Assembly (NCBI RefSeq): GCF_000379685.1
Contig: NZ_KB903249.1
Location: forward strand, 1,381,911 to 1,445,910
Length of the DNA stretch: 64,000 bases
From: Catelliglobosispora koreensis DSM 44566
GTDB taxonomy: Bacteria > Actinomycetota > Actinomycetes > Mycobacteriales > Micromonosporaceae
Direction of reading: 5' to 3'
Part shown: one piece after another, positions 44,882-54,002 of the stretch
Layout: every line of letters begins with the position of its first letter
Position numbering within the stretch: position 1 is the first letter of the stretch
Translations under genes and position numbers: made by a program
Notes under the pieces: generated by a model
What the model was told of the DNA's origin: nothing
The model's database searches: none
Seen by the model: only the letters and a program-made list of their open reading frames with translations

Positions 44882-45568
44882 TTAGGACGGTGGCACCAGC
44901 ATGACGCCAACGCCACGCACCGTTCTGAGCAGACGCGGGCGCGCGGCGGTCTCGCCGAGCTTGCGCCGCAGCCAGGACAAGTGGACGTCGAGCGTCTGAT
45001 CCGCCCCGACGAAGGGCTGCTGCCAGACCTCAGTGAAAAGTTCCTTACGGGTAACGACCCGGCCGGGGCGCGCGGCCAGGTATGCCAAAACGTCGTACTC
45101 CTTGCGGGTGAGAGTTAGCGGCAGCCCGTCAAGCGTGGCGCTGCGGGCGCCCTCATCGAGGCGCAGCGGCCCGATCTCGACGATCGCGCCCGCCTGCTCA
45201 CCACGCGAACGCGTGCGGCGTAGCACGGCTGAGACCCTGGCCAGCACGTGCGCGGCGGAAAAGGGCTTGGTGAGGTAGTCATCGGCGCCCGCGTTCAGCA
45301 GTTTGATCGCCTCAAGTTCACCGCGCCGTGCCGTGGCCACGATGACGGGCACATCAGAGACCGCGCGGAGCATGCGAAGCGCATCCGACCCGTCGAGGTC
45401 GGGCAAGCCGAGGTCGAGAATGACCAGGTCAGGCTCTTCATGCCGCAGTTCGCGCAGCCCGGCTAGCGCCGTGTCAACCGCACGCACGGCATGGCCGGCG
45501 TGGCTGAGGGCGTCGCTAAGTGCTTCCCGGATGATCGGGTCGTCCTCAACGATGAGAACCAAGGGCAT
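44882..45568 (-). CDS. OmpR/PhoB-family response regulator
   Basis: 228 residues: receiver domain with Asp9, Asp10, phospho-acceptor Asp52 (VILDLGLP), Lys in TKPFS, then an OmpR-type winged helix ending VRGVGVMLV. ATG 45568 lies 6 nt after TAAGGT (minus strand), i.e. leaderless. Partner kinase directly follows. The divergent neighbour, a small exported protein, may be part of its regulon. Confidence 0.93.
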   Translation of the reverse strand: MPLVLIVEDDPIIREALSDALSHAGHAVRAVDTALAGLRELRHEEPDLVILDLGLPDLDGSDALRMLRAVSDVPVIVATARRGELEAIKLLNAGADDYLTKPFSAAHVLARVSAVLRRTRSRGEQAGAIVEIGPLRLDEGARSATLDGLPLTLTRKEYDVLAYLAARPGRVVTRKELFTEVWQQPFVGADQTLDVHLSWLRRKLGETAARPRLLRTVRGVGVMLVPPS

Positions 45569-45574
45569 GGTCGG

Positions 45575-45584
45575 ACCTTAGGCT
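45575..45584. promoter_or_regulatory. Symmetric divergent -10 elements, response regulator / exported protein
   Basis: Minus TAAGGT (45580 to 45575) is 6 nt before ATG 45568; plus TAGGCT (45579-45584) predicts a start near 45591, 7 nt before ATG 45598. They share the central TA. Confidence 0.45.
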
Positions 45585-45597
45585 GTTCAGGTTAGAT

Positions 45598-46113
45598 ATG
45601 CGAGTGCGGTCTTCTAGGGTCTTCACTTACGCGGTGGGCTGGGCGGTGCTAACCGTCCTGGCCGCTGGCGCCGTGTGGTGGGGCCTGCGGCCGTTGCTCG
45701 CGCCGCTGCTGTCTCCCGTGGCAGCGCCACCGGCCACGACACCGTCGGCATCGCCGCCTGTGTCGCCTTCGGTGGCACCGTCGCCCGTGGCCACACCGAG
45801 CAAAGCTCCCGTGACGACGCCGGTCCGGACTGACAGCCCGAAGCCGACCCCGTCTTACTTCGACGGCTGGGCCTACGACGGCACCGCTTTCACGAGAACC
45901 TTTGATACTGCTGGTGGTCAGGCGCTGATCCGGATCGCCGGCGGCCGGGTTGAGGTGGTTTCCGCAACGCCGAACGCCGGCTACCAGATGAGTTCCCAGC
46001 AACCCCACCCCGAACGGGTGGTGCTGCGCTTCGACCGGGTTGGACAGTCAGTCATCATCGACGCGATGTGGTGGGAGAACCGCCCCTACGCCGAGGTGAC
46101 CACCGTCAGCTAG
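45598..46113 (+). CDS. Small exported or membrane-anchored protein, unknown function
   Basis: 171 residues: TM or uncleaved signal (about 10-33), a Pro/Ser/Thr-rich spacer (about 40-85), then a compact domain (about 86-171) with FDGWAYDGTAFTRTF and VVLRFDRVGQSVIIDAMWW. The end of the domain resembles no family I can name. Spacer composition suggests crossing the cell wall. Divergent from the two-component system and likely under its control. Tail overlaps the LPMO gene by 8 nt. Confidence 0.7.
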   Translation: MRVRSSRVFTYAVGWAVLTVLAAGAVWWGLRPLLAPLLSPVAAPPATTPSASPPVSPSVAPSPVATPSKAPVTTPVRTDSPKPTPSYFDGWAYDGTAFTRTFDTAGGQALIRIAGGRVEVVSATPNAGYQMSSQQPHPERVVLRFDRVGQSVIIDAMWWENRPYAEVTTVS

Positions 46114-47116
46114 CCCGGTGCCGTCCGGTCCACTTCTCGCGGGCGAACCAAGCTAGGAACAGCCCGGCGACGAGCAGCAGAGCGCCGTAAACGCCCCAGC
46201 GCCAAGGAATCCCGCCCGTCTGCGGCAGTGCCCCCGGCAAATCGTCAGCAGGCGCCCCCGCAGCCGGAGGCACACCGCCGCCGTCCCCTGGACACCCCAC
46301 GCCAGAGCCGCTCGACCCGCCAGAGCCGGGTCCATTGCCGCCGGGTTCTGTGCCAACGTTGGAAGTGCCGTGGCCGATGTGACCGGTGCCCGCGCGCAGG
46401 CAAGCGTCGGGATTGCCAGGCGATGCAGGGGAACCGGTGGGAGAAGGCGATGGCGATGGCGAGGCGGGTGGCACGGGCTGTCCCGGGGTGCCGTTGCCGC
46501 CGAAGGTCAGGTCCGAACAGCTGTAGAACGCTTCCGGGCTATCGGATCGCTGCCATATGACATAGAGCAAGTGACGGCCGCTCTTGCTGGGCAGGGCGCC
46601 GCTCATCGAGTACACCCCATTGGTTATGGGTGGATCGGTGGCCCGCAGAAAGGGTGCGGCCTCGAGATCCGACCAGGCCAAGGGCTTTAAGGGGTTGTAC
46701 CCGTCACGCGTGAGGTAGAGCTCGAAGCTGCCGCGATGCGGCGCGGTGCCGATGAACCGGAACGTGAACGGCCCGGGCGACACGGCTTGGGCGGGCCAGT
46801 CGGCGCGGGCGAGGTCGAGGCCGCGGTACTTGTCGCGGCCAGCGCTGCACAGCCGGCCATCCGGGATCAGCGAGCGATGGTTGCCCGCCGCATTGGCGAT
46901 GTTGACTTCGTTCCAGTCGTAGAGTGGCTGCGTGCCACCGATGCCGACCACGTCACGGCACACCGGCAGCGAAGGGCGCTCCGGGTTGTCCTTGTAACAC
47001 GTGTACGCACGGCTAACCGGGTTGACCATCGTCCCGTGCGCGAGCGCGGGAGACGGGATACCTACCACGAGAACCACCAGAGCGAGCGCTAGTCTTTTCA
47101 CGCACGTCAGCGTCAC
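46106..47116 (-). CDS. AA10 lytic polysaccharide monooxygenase with C-terminal LPXTG anchor
   Basis: 336 residues. Signal peptide (1-26, ending PALA) is followed by His27, the N-terminal copper-brace histidine (HGTMVNPVSRAY); the second is His127 (APHRGSFELYL). The core ends with VIWQRSDSPEAFYSCSDLTF. A Pro/Ser then Gly-rich spacer (about 215-295) leads to LPQTG, a hydrophobic TM (about 308-325) and a basic tail, the layout of a sortase substrate. It should oxidise chitin or cellulose while anchored to the wall. Start GTG 47116; GTG 47101 is an alternative. Confidence 0.9.
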   Translation of the reverse strand: MTLTCVKRLALALVVLVVGIPSPALAHGTMVNPVSRAYTCYKDNPERPSLPVCRDVVGIGGTQPLYDWNEVNIANAAGNHRSLIPDGRLCSAGRDKYRGLDLARADWPAQAVSPGPFTFRFIGTAPHRGSFELYLTRDGYNPLKPLAWSDLEAAPFLRATDPPITNGVYSMSGALPSKSGRHLLYVIWQRSDSPEAFYSCSDLTFGGNGTPGQPVPPASPSPSPSPTGSPASPGNPDACLRAGTGHIGHGTSNVGTEPGGNGPGSGGSSGSGVGCPGDGGGVPPAAGAPADDLPGALPQTGGIPWRWGVYGALLLVAGLFLAWFAREKWTGRHRAS

Positions 47117-47200
47117 CGCTACCCATCGATGATCGACGCGGTCTTAGGTGCTCTTCGGGGCGGCTTAAGGCACTTTTGAGGAAATGCGAGAATAGCGACC

Positions 47201-48994
47201 ATGATCCGTACACACCAGGCCGGGCAGCTTCGTGCCGAGCACGCCGGGCAGACCGTAACCCTCGCGGGCTGGGTGGCCCGCCGCCGCGATCACGGAGGGG
47301 TGACCTTCATCGATCTGCGCGACGGCTCCGGTGTGGTGCAGATCGTGTTCCGAAGCACCGACGAAGCGCACGCCTTGCGTAATGAGTTCTGCGTCAAGGT
47401 CACCGGCACCGTCGGCAAGCGGCCCGAGGGCAACGAGAACCCCGAGCTGCCGACCGGCGAGATCGAGGTGACGGTCAACGAGCTTGAGGTGCTGAGTGAG
47501 TCCGCGCCGCTGCCGTTCCCGATCGACGAGCACGTGACCGTCGGCGAAGAGGCGCGGCTGCGCCACCGCTACCTCGACCTGCGCCGCGACGGACAGGCCA
47601 AGGCGATCCGGCTGCGCTCGCGCGCCAGCGCAATCGCCCGCGAAGTCCTTGGCGCACGGGACTTTTTGGAGATCGAGACGCCGACCCTTACCCGGTCCAC
47701 TCCGGAGGGTGCGCGTGACTTCCTTGTGCCCGTTCGGCTTCAGCCCGGCTCGTGGTACGCGCTGCCTCAGTCCCCGCAGTTGTTCAAGCAGCTGCTCATG
47801 GTCGCCGGGATGGAGCGCTACTACCAGATCGCGCGCTGCTACCGCGATGAGGACTTCCGCGCCGACCGTCAGCCAGAGTTCACTCAGCTCGACATCGAGA
47901 TGTCCTTTGTGACGCAAGACGACATCATCGAGCTCGGTGAGGCGATCGTCAAGGCGCTGTGGGGCGAGCTGGCATCGTTTGACATCTCGGCTCCCTTCCC
48001 GCGCATGACGTATCACGAGGCGATGGACCGCTACGGTTCCGACAAGCCAGACCTGCGCTACGACATCGAGCTGCGCGACCTGACTTCTTTCTTCGCTGGT
48101 ACTGAGTTCCGCGTGTTCCAGGCCGAATACGTTGGCGCGGTTGTCATGCAGGGCGGGGCAGGCCAGTCACGCAAGGAACTCGACGGCTGGCAGGACTGGG
48201 CCAAGGCCCGTGGCGCCCGCGGTTTGGCTTACGTGGTGCTGGACGCCGAGACCGGCGAAGCCCGCGGTCCCGTCGCCAAGAACCTGTCTGAGGCACACCT
48301 CAAGGGACTGGCCGACGCGGCCGGAGCACAGCCGGGCGACGCGGTCTTCTTCGCCGCCGGGTCGAAGCGCTCGTCACAGGAACTGCTCGGTGCCGCGCGC
48401 ATCGAGATCGCCAAGCGCTCCAACCTGATCGACGAGAGTCAGTGGTCGTTCCTGTGGGTCGTGGACGCGCCGATGTTCGAGCCGGCCACCGACGACAAGG
48501 GCAAGCAGATCGGCTGGACCGCCGTGCACCACCCGTTCACGTCACCGAACGAGGAGTGGGTGGACCGGTTCGAGTCGGCTCCCGATGAGGCCCTGGCCTA
48601 CGCCTACGACATCGTGTGCAACGGCAACGAAATCGGCGGTGGCTCGATCCGTATCCACCGCGGCGACGTCCAAAAGCGAGTGTTCAGCTTGCTGGGCATC
48701 AGCGAGACGGAAGCCAAGGACAAGTTTGGCTTCCTGCTTGACGCCTTCCAGTACGGGCCGCCGCCGCACGGTGGCATCGCGTTTGGCTGGGACCGCGTGT
48801 GCATGCTGCTCGCTGGAACGGACTCCATCCGTGATGTCATCGCCTTCCCGAAGTCGGGCGGCGGTTTCGACCCGCTGACCGGTGCCCCGACGCCGATCAC
48901 GGCCGATCAGCGCAAGGAAGCCGGCGTGGACGCCAGGCCAAAGGCACCGGTCACCTCGATTCAGCCGTTCAGCAGCCCGGGCGCGACCCACTGA
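47201..48994 (+). CDS. aspS: Aspartate--tRNA(Asp/Asn) ligase
   Basis: 597-residue bacterial-type AspRS: N-terminal OB anticodon-binding domain ([18 protein letters not shown]), class II core with motif 2 ([22 protein letters not shown]), bacterial GAD insertion (about 295-410), and motif 3 [13 protein letters not shown]. Whether it also charges tRNA-Asn cannot be decided from the window. ATG 47201 has no convincing Shine-Dalgarno. The 3' end overlaps the convergent regulator gene by 34 nt. Confidence 0.96.
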   Translation: MIRTHQAGQLRAEHAGQTVTLAGWVARRRDHGGVTFIDLRDGSGVVQIVFRSTDEAHALRNEFCVKVTGTVGKRPEGNENPELPTGEIEVTVNELEVLSESAPLPFPIDEHVTVGEEARLRHRYLDLRRDGQAKAIRLRSRASAIAREVLGARDFLEIETPTLTRSTPEGARDFLVPVRLQPGSWYALPQSPQLFKQLLMVAGMERYYQIARCYRDEDFRADRQPEFTQLDIEMSFVTQDDIIELGEAIVKALWGELASFDISAPFPRMTYHEAMDRYGSDKPDLRYDIELRDLTSFFAGTEFRVFQAEYVGAVVMQGGAGQSRKELDGWQDWAKARGARGLAYVVLDAETGEARGPVAKNLSEAHLKGLADAAGAQPGDAVFFAAGSKRSSQELLGAARIEIAKRSNLIDESQWSFLWVVDAPMFEPATDDKGKQIGWTAVHHPFTSPNEEWVDRFESAPDEALAYAYDIVCNGNEIGGGSIRIHRGDVQKRVFSLLGISETEAKDKFGFLLDAFQYGPPPHGGIAFGWDRVCMLLAGTDSIRDVIAFPKSGGGFDPLTGAPTPITADQRKEAGVDARPKAPVTSIQPFSSPGATH

Positions 48995-49968
48995 GCCTGC
49001 TTGCGAGCGTTGAGAGCCCGGGTGGGGTCGCCAAGCGCGGCCCACGCCCGGGCTCGTTCCATGAAGTAGCGAGCCTGCCGTTCAGCGGTCAGGTTCTCCA
49101 GCGTGACAGTGGTTTTGAGGGCCTCGGACGGCTCGCCGAGCGTCGTGAGCACATCAGCTTGGTGCAGCCGCACATTGGACGGACCGAACGACGTCCAGCC
49201 GAAGTTGGCGTCTCTGCCTAAGTATTGGGCTTCTGCGGCGGCGTCCTGCAACAGCGCGTGTGCTTGAGCACGGTTGCCGCAACGGGCCGCCGCGATCGCC
49301 CCGAGCAACAACAGCGAACCGCGAACGGACCGTTCCTTCGGCTTTCCTGCGCTAAAGTCCGCTGCCCGGATCGCCAGCCGCATCGCCTTGGCGTTCTTGC
49401 CTTCGCGCATCAGAACCCGCACGGCTGACCGCGCGCTCGCGGCGATGTGCACCGCGACGCCACTGGCTTGCGCCAGCTCATGACACCGTTGAGCCGCAAC
49501 GGTTGCGGCCGGAAGGTCACCAAGCTGCAGGCACAGCGCGCTCGCCACATGATGGGCGCTCGAGGCGAGCGCAGGGCTGACTTCGGTGTGCCCCAAGACG
49601 TGCGGCACCATCGCCATCGCGTCCCGTGAACGTCCCGCCTGATAGGCGATATGAAGGTAACCAACGGCTTTCCAGCACCGGAACAGTCCGATCCGGACCC
49701 TCGGCGCCCGGGGCGTCAGCATCACCCGGCCCGGCGACTGCTGCCGGATTATCTCGAACCTTTGCTGGATAAGGGGTTTGGCCGTGCTCAACAGGCGGTC
49801 GAGCCGTTGCTGAATGTCCCAGCGCAGCCGGACAACCCCGCCGCGCAGTTTCCATATGCCCACAGTGCGCTCGGAAACCCCTGCCAGTTTGGCGAATTCG
49901 GCCTCACCGCACTGCATCGCTTCCCGTAAGACGTCGGCTTCCAGCCCACTCCAGACGCTCACCGTCAT
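48961..49968 (-). CDS. HTH regulator with TPR-like C-terminal region
   Basis: 335 residues. N-terminal HTH (about 20-60): [20 protein letters not shown], then [10 protein letters not shown]. The remainder is made of helical TPR-like repeats (for example [20 protein letters not shown] and [20 protein letters not shown]). This resembles the actinobacterial regulators of the BldD-independent, TPR-containing XRE type whose ligand is usually a peptide or small molecule. ATG 49968 is 6 nt after TAAGGT (leaderless). Divergent from a small conserved-looking gene. Confidence 0.8.
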   Translation of the reverse strand: MTVSVWSGLEADVLREAMQCGEAEFAKLAGVSERTVGIWKLRGGVVRLRWDIQQRLDRLLSTAKPLIQQRFEIIRQQSPGRVMLTPRAPRVRIGLFRCWKAVGYLHIAYQAGRSRDAMAMVPHVLGHTEVSPALASSAHHVASALCLQLGDLPAATVAAQRCHELAQASGVAVHIAASARSAVRVLMREGKNAKAMRLAIRAADFSAGKPKERSVRGSLLLLGAIAAARCGNRAQAHALLQDAAAEAQYLGRDANFGWTSFGPSNVRLHQADVLTTLGEPSEALKTTVTLENLTAERQARYFMERARAWAALGDPTRALNARKQAQWVAPGLLNG

Positions 49969-49974
49969 GAGGAC

Positions 49975-49980
49975 ACCTTA
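49975..49980 (-). promoter_or_regulatory. Candidate -10 of the HTH/TPR regulator
   Basis: TAAGGT on the minus strand lies 6 nt before ATG 49968, identical in sequence and spacing to the response-regulator promoter at 45575-45580. Confidence 0.45.
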
Positions 49981-50240
49981 CCGCCAAGCGTTTGCTGACC
50001 GTCGTTTGTGACCAGGATCACGAAATTGTGTGTCCGTCCTATCCCGACATTTGCCTCACGATTTCGGGGTGACTTGCTGGTCAGACAAGGTTTTCTCCGC
50101 TATGCTGCTCGGCGTGCTCGTGTCATCGGTAGCCATCGGGGCGGCGGTGACGGGAGCGGACGCGCGGCGGCGGCACCTGGTGGGCCCGCGAAACCCCCTG
50201 TCCCGTCGCGTGTCCACCGAAGCCGAAAGGAGAAAAATCA
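49981..50240. other. Intergenic region upstream of the 101-aa gene
   Basis: About 260 bp. It holds an imperfect palindrome GTGACCAGGATCAC (50008-50021), a candidate -10 TATGCT (50101-50106) and a hydrophobic reading frame from 50102 that runs into the next gene out of frame and is not called. The palindrome might be an autoregulatory site of the HTH/TPR protein. Confidence 0.35.
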
Positions 50241-50546
50241 ATGCGGCCAAGGTTTCTGGTCGTGCTCACGTGGGTGCGCGAAGGCGATCCGGCACGCGAC
50301 GAACGGCACCACCCGGAAGACCCAGCCGAAGCCATCGGCGTCGCCGAACGCGAAGCGGCACAACGAATGTTCGCCGCCTTCTGCGCGCTGCCAGCCGTGC
50401 GGGCAGGCAAGCAGCGCGCCAAAATCATCGACCTCGCCGGTAAGGACCAGTGGGACCCTGGCCCGTGGGTCGCCCCACTCGTCACCGACGCCACCCGCCA
50501 CGCCCTCATCCGTATGGGCGCTCATCGTTCCCCCCTCTGGGCCTAG
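50241..50546 (+). CDS. Small hypothetical protein (101 aa)
   Basis: Cytoplasmic-looking, no TM and no cysteine-rich motif apart from a single Cys. The sequence starts MRPRFLVVLTWVREGDPARD and is helical in the middle (VAEREAAQRMFAAFCALPAV). No family recognised. The case for a real gene is the strong AAAGGAG (50226-50232) 8 nt before the ATG and ordinary codon use. It lies between the divergent HTH/TPR regulator and the LtrA leader; a regulator-plus-small-protein pairing is common in these bacteria, but nothing proves a link. Confidence 0.65.
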   Translation: MRPRFLVVLTWVREGDPARDERHHPEDPAEAIGVAEREAAQRMFAAFCALPAVRAGKQRAKIIDLAGKDQWDPGPWVAPLVTDATRHALIRMGAHRSPLWA

Positions 50547-50662
50547 TAGACTAAGTTAGGAGGGGCGAGCGGTTGGCGGTCATGCCGCCGGAGCCGTGTG
50601 CGGCGTGTGGGGCTGTGCGTTAAGCGAAATTCCTTCGGGGTCGTCTAAAGCGGACGGCCCCG
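50547..50662 (+). promoter_or_regulatory. Leader region of the LtrA gene: promoter, possible 16-codon ORF, stable hairpin
   Basis: TAGACT (50547-50552) is a candidate -10. AGGAGGGG (50558-50565) lies 7 nt before TTG 50573, which would open MAVMPPEPCAACGAVR and stop at 50623. CGGGGTCGTC (50636-50645) then pairs with GACGGCCCCG (50653-50662), 10 bp including one G-U, ending 8 nt before the LtrA ATG. The layout is compatible with attenuation or occluded translation, but is unproven. Confidence 0.4.
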
Positions 50663-50670
50663 CTGGCAGA

Positions 50671-51888
50671 ATGATCCACGTGACTGCTGCGCCGCGCCCG
50701 CGACTGACCGCTGTGACCGAGGGGGCCAAGGTAACCCCGGTCGAGCTGTTGTTCGATCTCGTCTTCGTTTACGGCTTCACCCAGGTGACCGCGCTCATGG
50801 CGCACGATCCGACGTGGCCGGTGATTGTGCGCTCGTTGTGTCTGCTCGGGTTGCTGTGGTGGCTGTGGACCGGATTCGCGTGGCTCGGCAACGTGGTGCA
50901 GGCCGATGAGGGGCCGGTGCGGCTCATCTTGTTCGCCGTCATGGCACTGCTGTTCATCATCGACGTGACGATCCCGGAGGCGTTTCACGACAATCCCGGT
51001 GGACTCTACGGACCGTTCGTTTTCGCGGTCTGTTATCTGATTGTTCAGCTGATCCACAACGGTTCGCTCTTCGTGGCGGCCACGGGCTCGCCAGCGGCAC
51101 AGCGCAACACCTTGCTGCTGCTCATCCCGCACCTGCTGACGACCGCGTTGCTCCTGTGGGCGGGCACGCAGCATGACTGGCCGCAAACGTGGCTGTGGGC
51201 AGCCGCGCTGGCCGTCACGACCGGTGGCATCTTCCTGATCCGTCCCGAGGGCTGGCAGCTCAGCGCCGCTTCGCATTTCTCGGAACGGCACGCGCTGATG
51301 ATTATCATCGCGCTCGGTGAATCCATTGTGTCCATTGGTGTTGGGGTCAGCCAGATCCCGGTGTCGTGGGCGATCATCGCCGCTTCGGTGCTCGGCATCG
51401 CGGTCACGGCAGCGCTGTGGTGGGTCTACTTTGACGTCACGGCGATCATGGCCGAGCACGCGCTGCATCACGCCGACGACAACGCCCGCGCACGACTGGC
51501 ACGTGACGCCTACACCTACTGCCACATGCCGATGATCGTGGGCATCATCTTGATGTCACTGGGATTGAAGAAGGTCTTTGAGCACCTGAGCGATCCACTC
51601 ACGACGGTCGGCATCGTGGCCCTGTTCGGCGGGGTGGCGCTTTACCTTCTCGCGCACGTGGCGTTCTCCTGGCGGACCGTCCATTTGCTCAAGCCGTTCC
51701 GGTTGGGTGCCGCGCTCATCATGCTGGCGCTCATTCCGGCCGTGCTCGCGATGCGCCTGCCCGCGCTAGTCGACCTGTGCATCCTCGTCGCGGTGCTGGT
51801 CGCTCTCGTGATCGTCGAGTTCCGCAGGCACGCCACCATCCGGCACCGCATCCGTCACGGCGACCCTGGTGCCGCGCTCGCCTACTAA
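50671..51888 (+). CDS. ltrA: Low temperature requirement protein A (LtrA) family membrane protein
   Basis: About 405 residues with 10 or more TM helices. The LtrA signatures are VTPVELLFDLVFVYGFTQV at the N terminus and FSERHALMIIIALGESIVSIG in the middle, with a conserved YTYCHMPMIVGIIL later. LtrA was named for listerial growth in the cold; its transport or enzymatic role is unknown. ATG 50671 has no Shine-Dalgarno and lies just behind a stable hairpin; GTG 50680 is an alternative. Stop codons of this gene and the convergent GNAT gene are 6 nt apart. Confidence 0.9.
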   Translation: MIHVTAAPRPRLTAVTEGAKVTPVELLFDLVFVYGFTQVTALMAHDPTWPVIVRSLCLLGLLWWLWTGFAWLGNVVQADEGPVRLILFAVMALLFIIDVTIPEAFHDNPGGLYGPFVFAVCYLIVQLIHNGSLFVAATGSPAAQRNTLLLLIPHLLTTALLLWAGTQHDWPQTWLWAAALAVTTGGIFLIRPEGWQLSAASHFSERHALMIIIALGESIVSIGVGVSQIPVSWAIIAASVLGIAVTAALWWVYFDVTAIMAEHALHHADDNARARLARDAYTYCHMPMIVGIILMSLGLKKVFEHLSDPLTTVGIVALFGGVALYLLAHVAFSWRTVHLLKPFRLGAALIMLALIPAVLAMRLPALVDLCILVAVLVALVIVEFRRHATIRHRIRHGDPGAALAY

Positions 51889-51894
51889 AACGGG

Positions 51895-52611
51895 CTAGAC
51901 GAGGCGGATAGAGGTTAGATCGATGCCCTCGGTGAAGCCGGTGCGCTGATAGAGCGCCCGGGCCCGGGTGTTGGCGGCGGTAACGCCGAGGGCACAGATG
52001 TCAGAGTCGGCGAGCAGCTCACGGGACATGCGGCGGGTCAGGGCGGCACCATAGCCACGGCTTTGCCGGTTCGGCATGACCGCTATCGCGACCAGGTAAC
52101 CCACGCCGTTGGCACTGCGGTCGGCGCCCACCGCGACCAGCTCGCCGTCTTCGTAGATGCCGAACCAGCGTTTGATGTCGTCGTTGCCTGGACGGTTGCG
52201 GGTCGCGGGGAAGGCCACGTCTAAGAGAGCGTCAATGGCGGCGTGCTCGCTAGGCGGCAGAAGCACGACACGATCGTCGGTTTCCGTGTGGGGGAGCGCC
52301 TGGCGGGTCCACAGCACCGACCAATACTCGTGCCGTGCGATGTCGAACGAGCTAAAAGCCGCGATATCCACCCGTGGCACCTCGATCAGGGTGCCCGGCC
52401 CGATCTCTCCGGCCTCGGCTAACCGTTTGCACAGGGCGATCACCGCCGCAGGGTCGCCAATTCCGCAGACGCGGCGGTCGGTCTTCCAGACCACGGCGTG
52501 CTCTTCGGCGTACCCCCAAAGGTGTTTGGTGGCCCGGAGGCGCGCGAACGGGTGGTTTTGCGCGGCTTTGAGCACCGCTTCCCGTCCGGACAGAGAAGAT
52601 GGCAATGGCAC
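51895..52611 (-). CDS. GNAT-family N-acetyltransferase
   Basis: About 238 residues. The C-terminal half is a GNAT fold: [20 protein letters not shown] (acetyl-CoA pyrophosphate loop) and [20 protein letters not shown]. The N-terminal half (about 1-110) is an extra alpha/beta domain of unknown role, possibly a degenerate second GNAT. GTG 52611 is chosen because TACCTT lies exactly 6 nt upstream; longer frames run antisense into rarA. Divergent from rarA with 23 bp between start codons. Confidence 0.8.
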   Translation of the reverse strand: MPLPSSLSGREAVLKAAQNHPFARLRATKHLWGYAEEHAVVWKTDRRVCGIGDPAAVIALCKRLAEAGEIGPGTLIEVPRVDIAAFSSFDIARHEYWSVLWTRQALPHTETDDRVVLLPPSEHAAIDALLDVAFPATRNRPGNDDIKRWFGIYEDGELVAVGADRSANGVGYLVAIAVMPNRQSRGYGAALTRRMSRELLADSDICALGVTAANTRARALYQRTGFTEGIDLTSIRLV

Positions 52612-52617
52612 AAGGGC

Positions 52618-52627
52618 AAGGTATCGT
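52618..52627. promoter_or_regulatory. Symmetric divergent -10 elements, GNAT / rarA
   Basis: Minus TACCTT (52623 to 52618) is 6 nt before GTG 52611 and plus TATCGT (52622-52627) is 7 nt before ATG 52635. They share a central TA, so both leaderless mRNAs would start about 23 bp apart. Confidence 0.5.
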
Positions 52628-52634
52628 CTGCCTG

Positions 52635-54002
52635 ATGCAACCCGATGGCCTTTTCGATCTGACGCCCTCAGCTGGCGGGGCATCGGGTTTTGGCGCACCT
52701 GCCACGGACGCGCCGCTGGCCGTCCGGATGCGGCCGCGGTTCCTCGAAGAACTCGTTGGGCAGGACCACCTGCTCGCGCAGGGTGCGCCCTTGCGCCGCA
52801 TCGTCGCCGGCGGGGCACCGATGTCGGTCATCCTTTGGGGTCCGCCAGGGTCGGGCAAAACCACCATCGCGCATCTCGTTGCCGCCTCAGGTGAGCGGCA
52901 TTTTGTCGCTATGTCCGCCTTGACCGCCGGGGTGAAGGATGTGCGCGAGGTGATTGATACGGCGCGCAGGCGGCGCCGGGGCACCGGCACGCACACCGTC
53001 CTGTTTATCGACGAGGTGCACCGCTTCACCAAGACCCAGCAGGATTCGCTGCTGGCCGCCGTCGAAGACGGCACGGTCACGTTGCTGGCCGCCACGACGG
53101 AAAATCCTTACTTCTCGGTTATTTCGCCGTTGCTGTCGCGCTGTTTGCTGCTGACGCTGCGGCCGCTCGACGACGACGACGTGCGCATGCTGATCCGGCG
53201 CGCGGTCGCTGAGGAACGCGGGCTCGGCGGCGAGATCACGCTAGCGTCCGAAGCCGAGGATCACCTGGTTCGCCTGGCTTCCGGAGACGTCCGCAAAGCG
53301 CTGACCGCGCTGGAGGCGGCCGCGGGCGCGGCGATCGCCGCGGGGCAGAAGGAAATCGAGCTCGGCACCGCCGAACGCGCCGTGGACACGGCGGCCGTTC
53401 GCTACGACCGTGACGGCGACGAGCACTACGACGTCATCAGCGCTTTCATCAAGAGCATGCGCGGGTCCGATGTGGACGCCGCGCTGCATTACCTCGCCCG
53501 CATGCTGGTCGCCGGCGAGGATCCCCGTTTCATCGCCCGCCGTTTGGTCATCTTCGCTAGCGAAGACATCGGCCTGGCTGACAGCACCGCACTGACGACG
53601 GCCATTAACGCGGCCCAAGCGGTGCAATTGATTGGCCTGCCCGAGGCGCAGCTGAACCTCTCGCACGCCGTCATTCACCTGGCTACCGCGCCTAAGTCCA
53701 ACGCGGCCACCACAGCGATATCCAAAGCTCTCGAAGACGTGCGGGCCGGCAAAGCCGGTGCCGTTCCGTCGCACCTGCGCGACGCGCACTACAAGGGTGC
53801 GGCAAACCTGGGACATGGCGCGGGATACCGCTATCCGCATGACGACCCGCGCGGTGTGGTGACACAGCAGTACGCGCCCGCGGAACTGACCGGAGTCGAG
53901 TATTACTCCCCCTCGATGCATGGGGCCGAGCGGCTGATCGCCGAGCGGCTCCCTAAACTTCGGCAGGTCCTCCGGGCAAACGAAGGGACTAACAAGGCAT
54001 GA
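52635..54002 (+). CDS. rarA: Replication-associated recombination protein RarA (MgsA)
   Basis: 455-residue AAA+ clamp-loader-like ATPase that acts at stalled replication forks. Walker A GPPGSGKT (69-76), Walker [10 protein letters not shown], sensor 1 AATTENP and the C-terminal tetramerisation domain ([17 protein letters not shown]) are present. The N-terminal QPDGLFDL may be the beta-clamp or SSB contact. ATG 52635 by leaderless spacing. ATGA overlap with the next gene couples the two. Confidence 0.95.
   Translation: MQPDGLFDLTPSAGGASGFGAPATDAPLAVRMRPRFLEELVGQDHLLAQGAPLRRIVAGGAPMSVILWGPPGSGKTTIAHLVAASGERHFVAMSALTAGVKDVREVIDTARRRRRGTGTHTVLFIDEVHRFTKTQQDSLLAAVEDGTVTLLAATTENPYFSVISPLLSRCLLLTLRPLDDDDVRMLIRRAVAEERGLGGEITLASEAEDHLVRLASGDVRKALTALEAAAGAAIAAGQKEIELGTAERAVDTAAVRYDRDGDEHYDVISAFIKSMRGSDVDAALHYLARMLVAGEDPRFIARRLVIFASEDIGLADSTALTTAINAAQAVQLIGLPEAQLNLSHAVIHLATAPKSNAATTAISKALEDVRAGKAGAVPSHLRDAHYKGAANLGHGAGYRYPHDDPRGVVTQQYAPAELTGVEYYSPSMHGAERLIAERLPKLRQVLRANEGTNKA

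Noticed and set aside
50102-50443. Short hydrophobic frame starting MLLGVLVSSVAIGAAV
   Set aside because: It looks signal-like, but the second half reads the 101-aa gene in another frame and becomes Arg-rich; no RBS.
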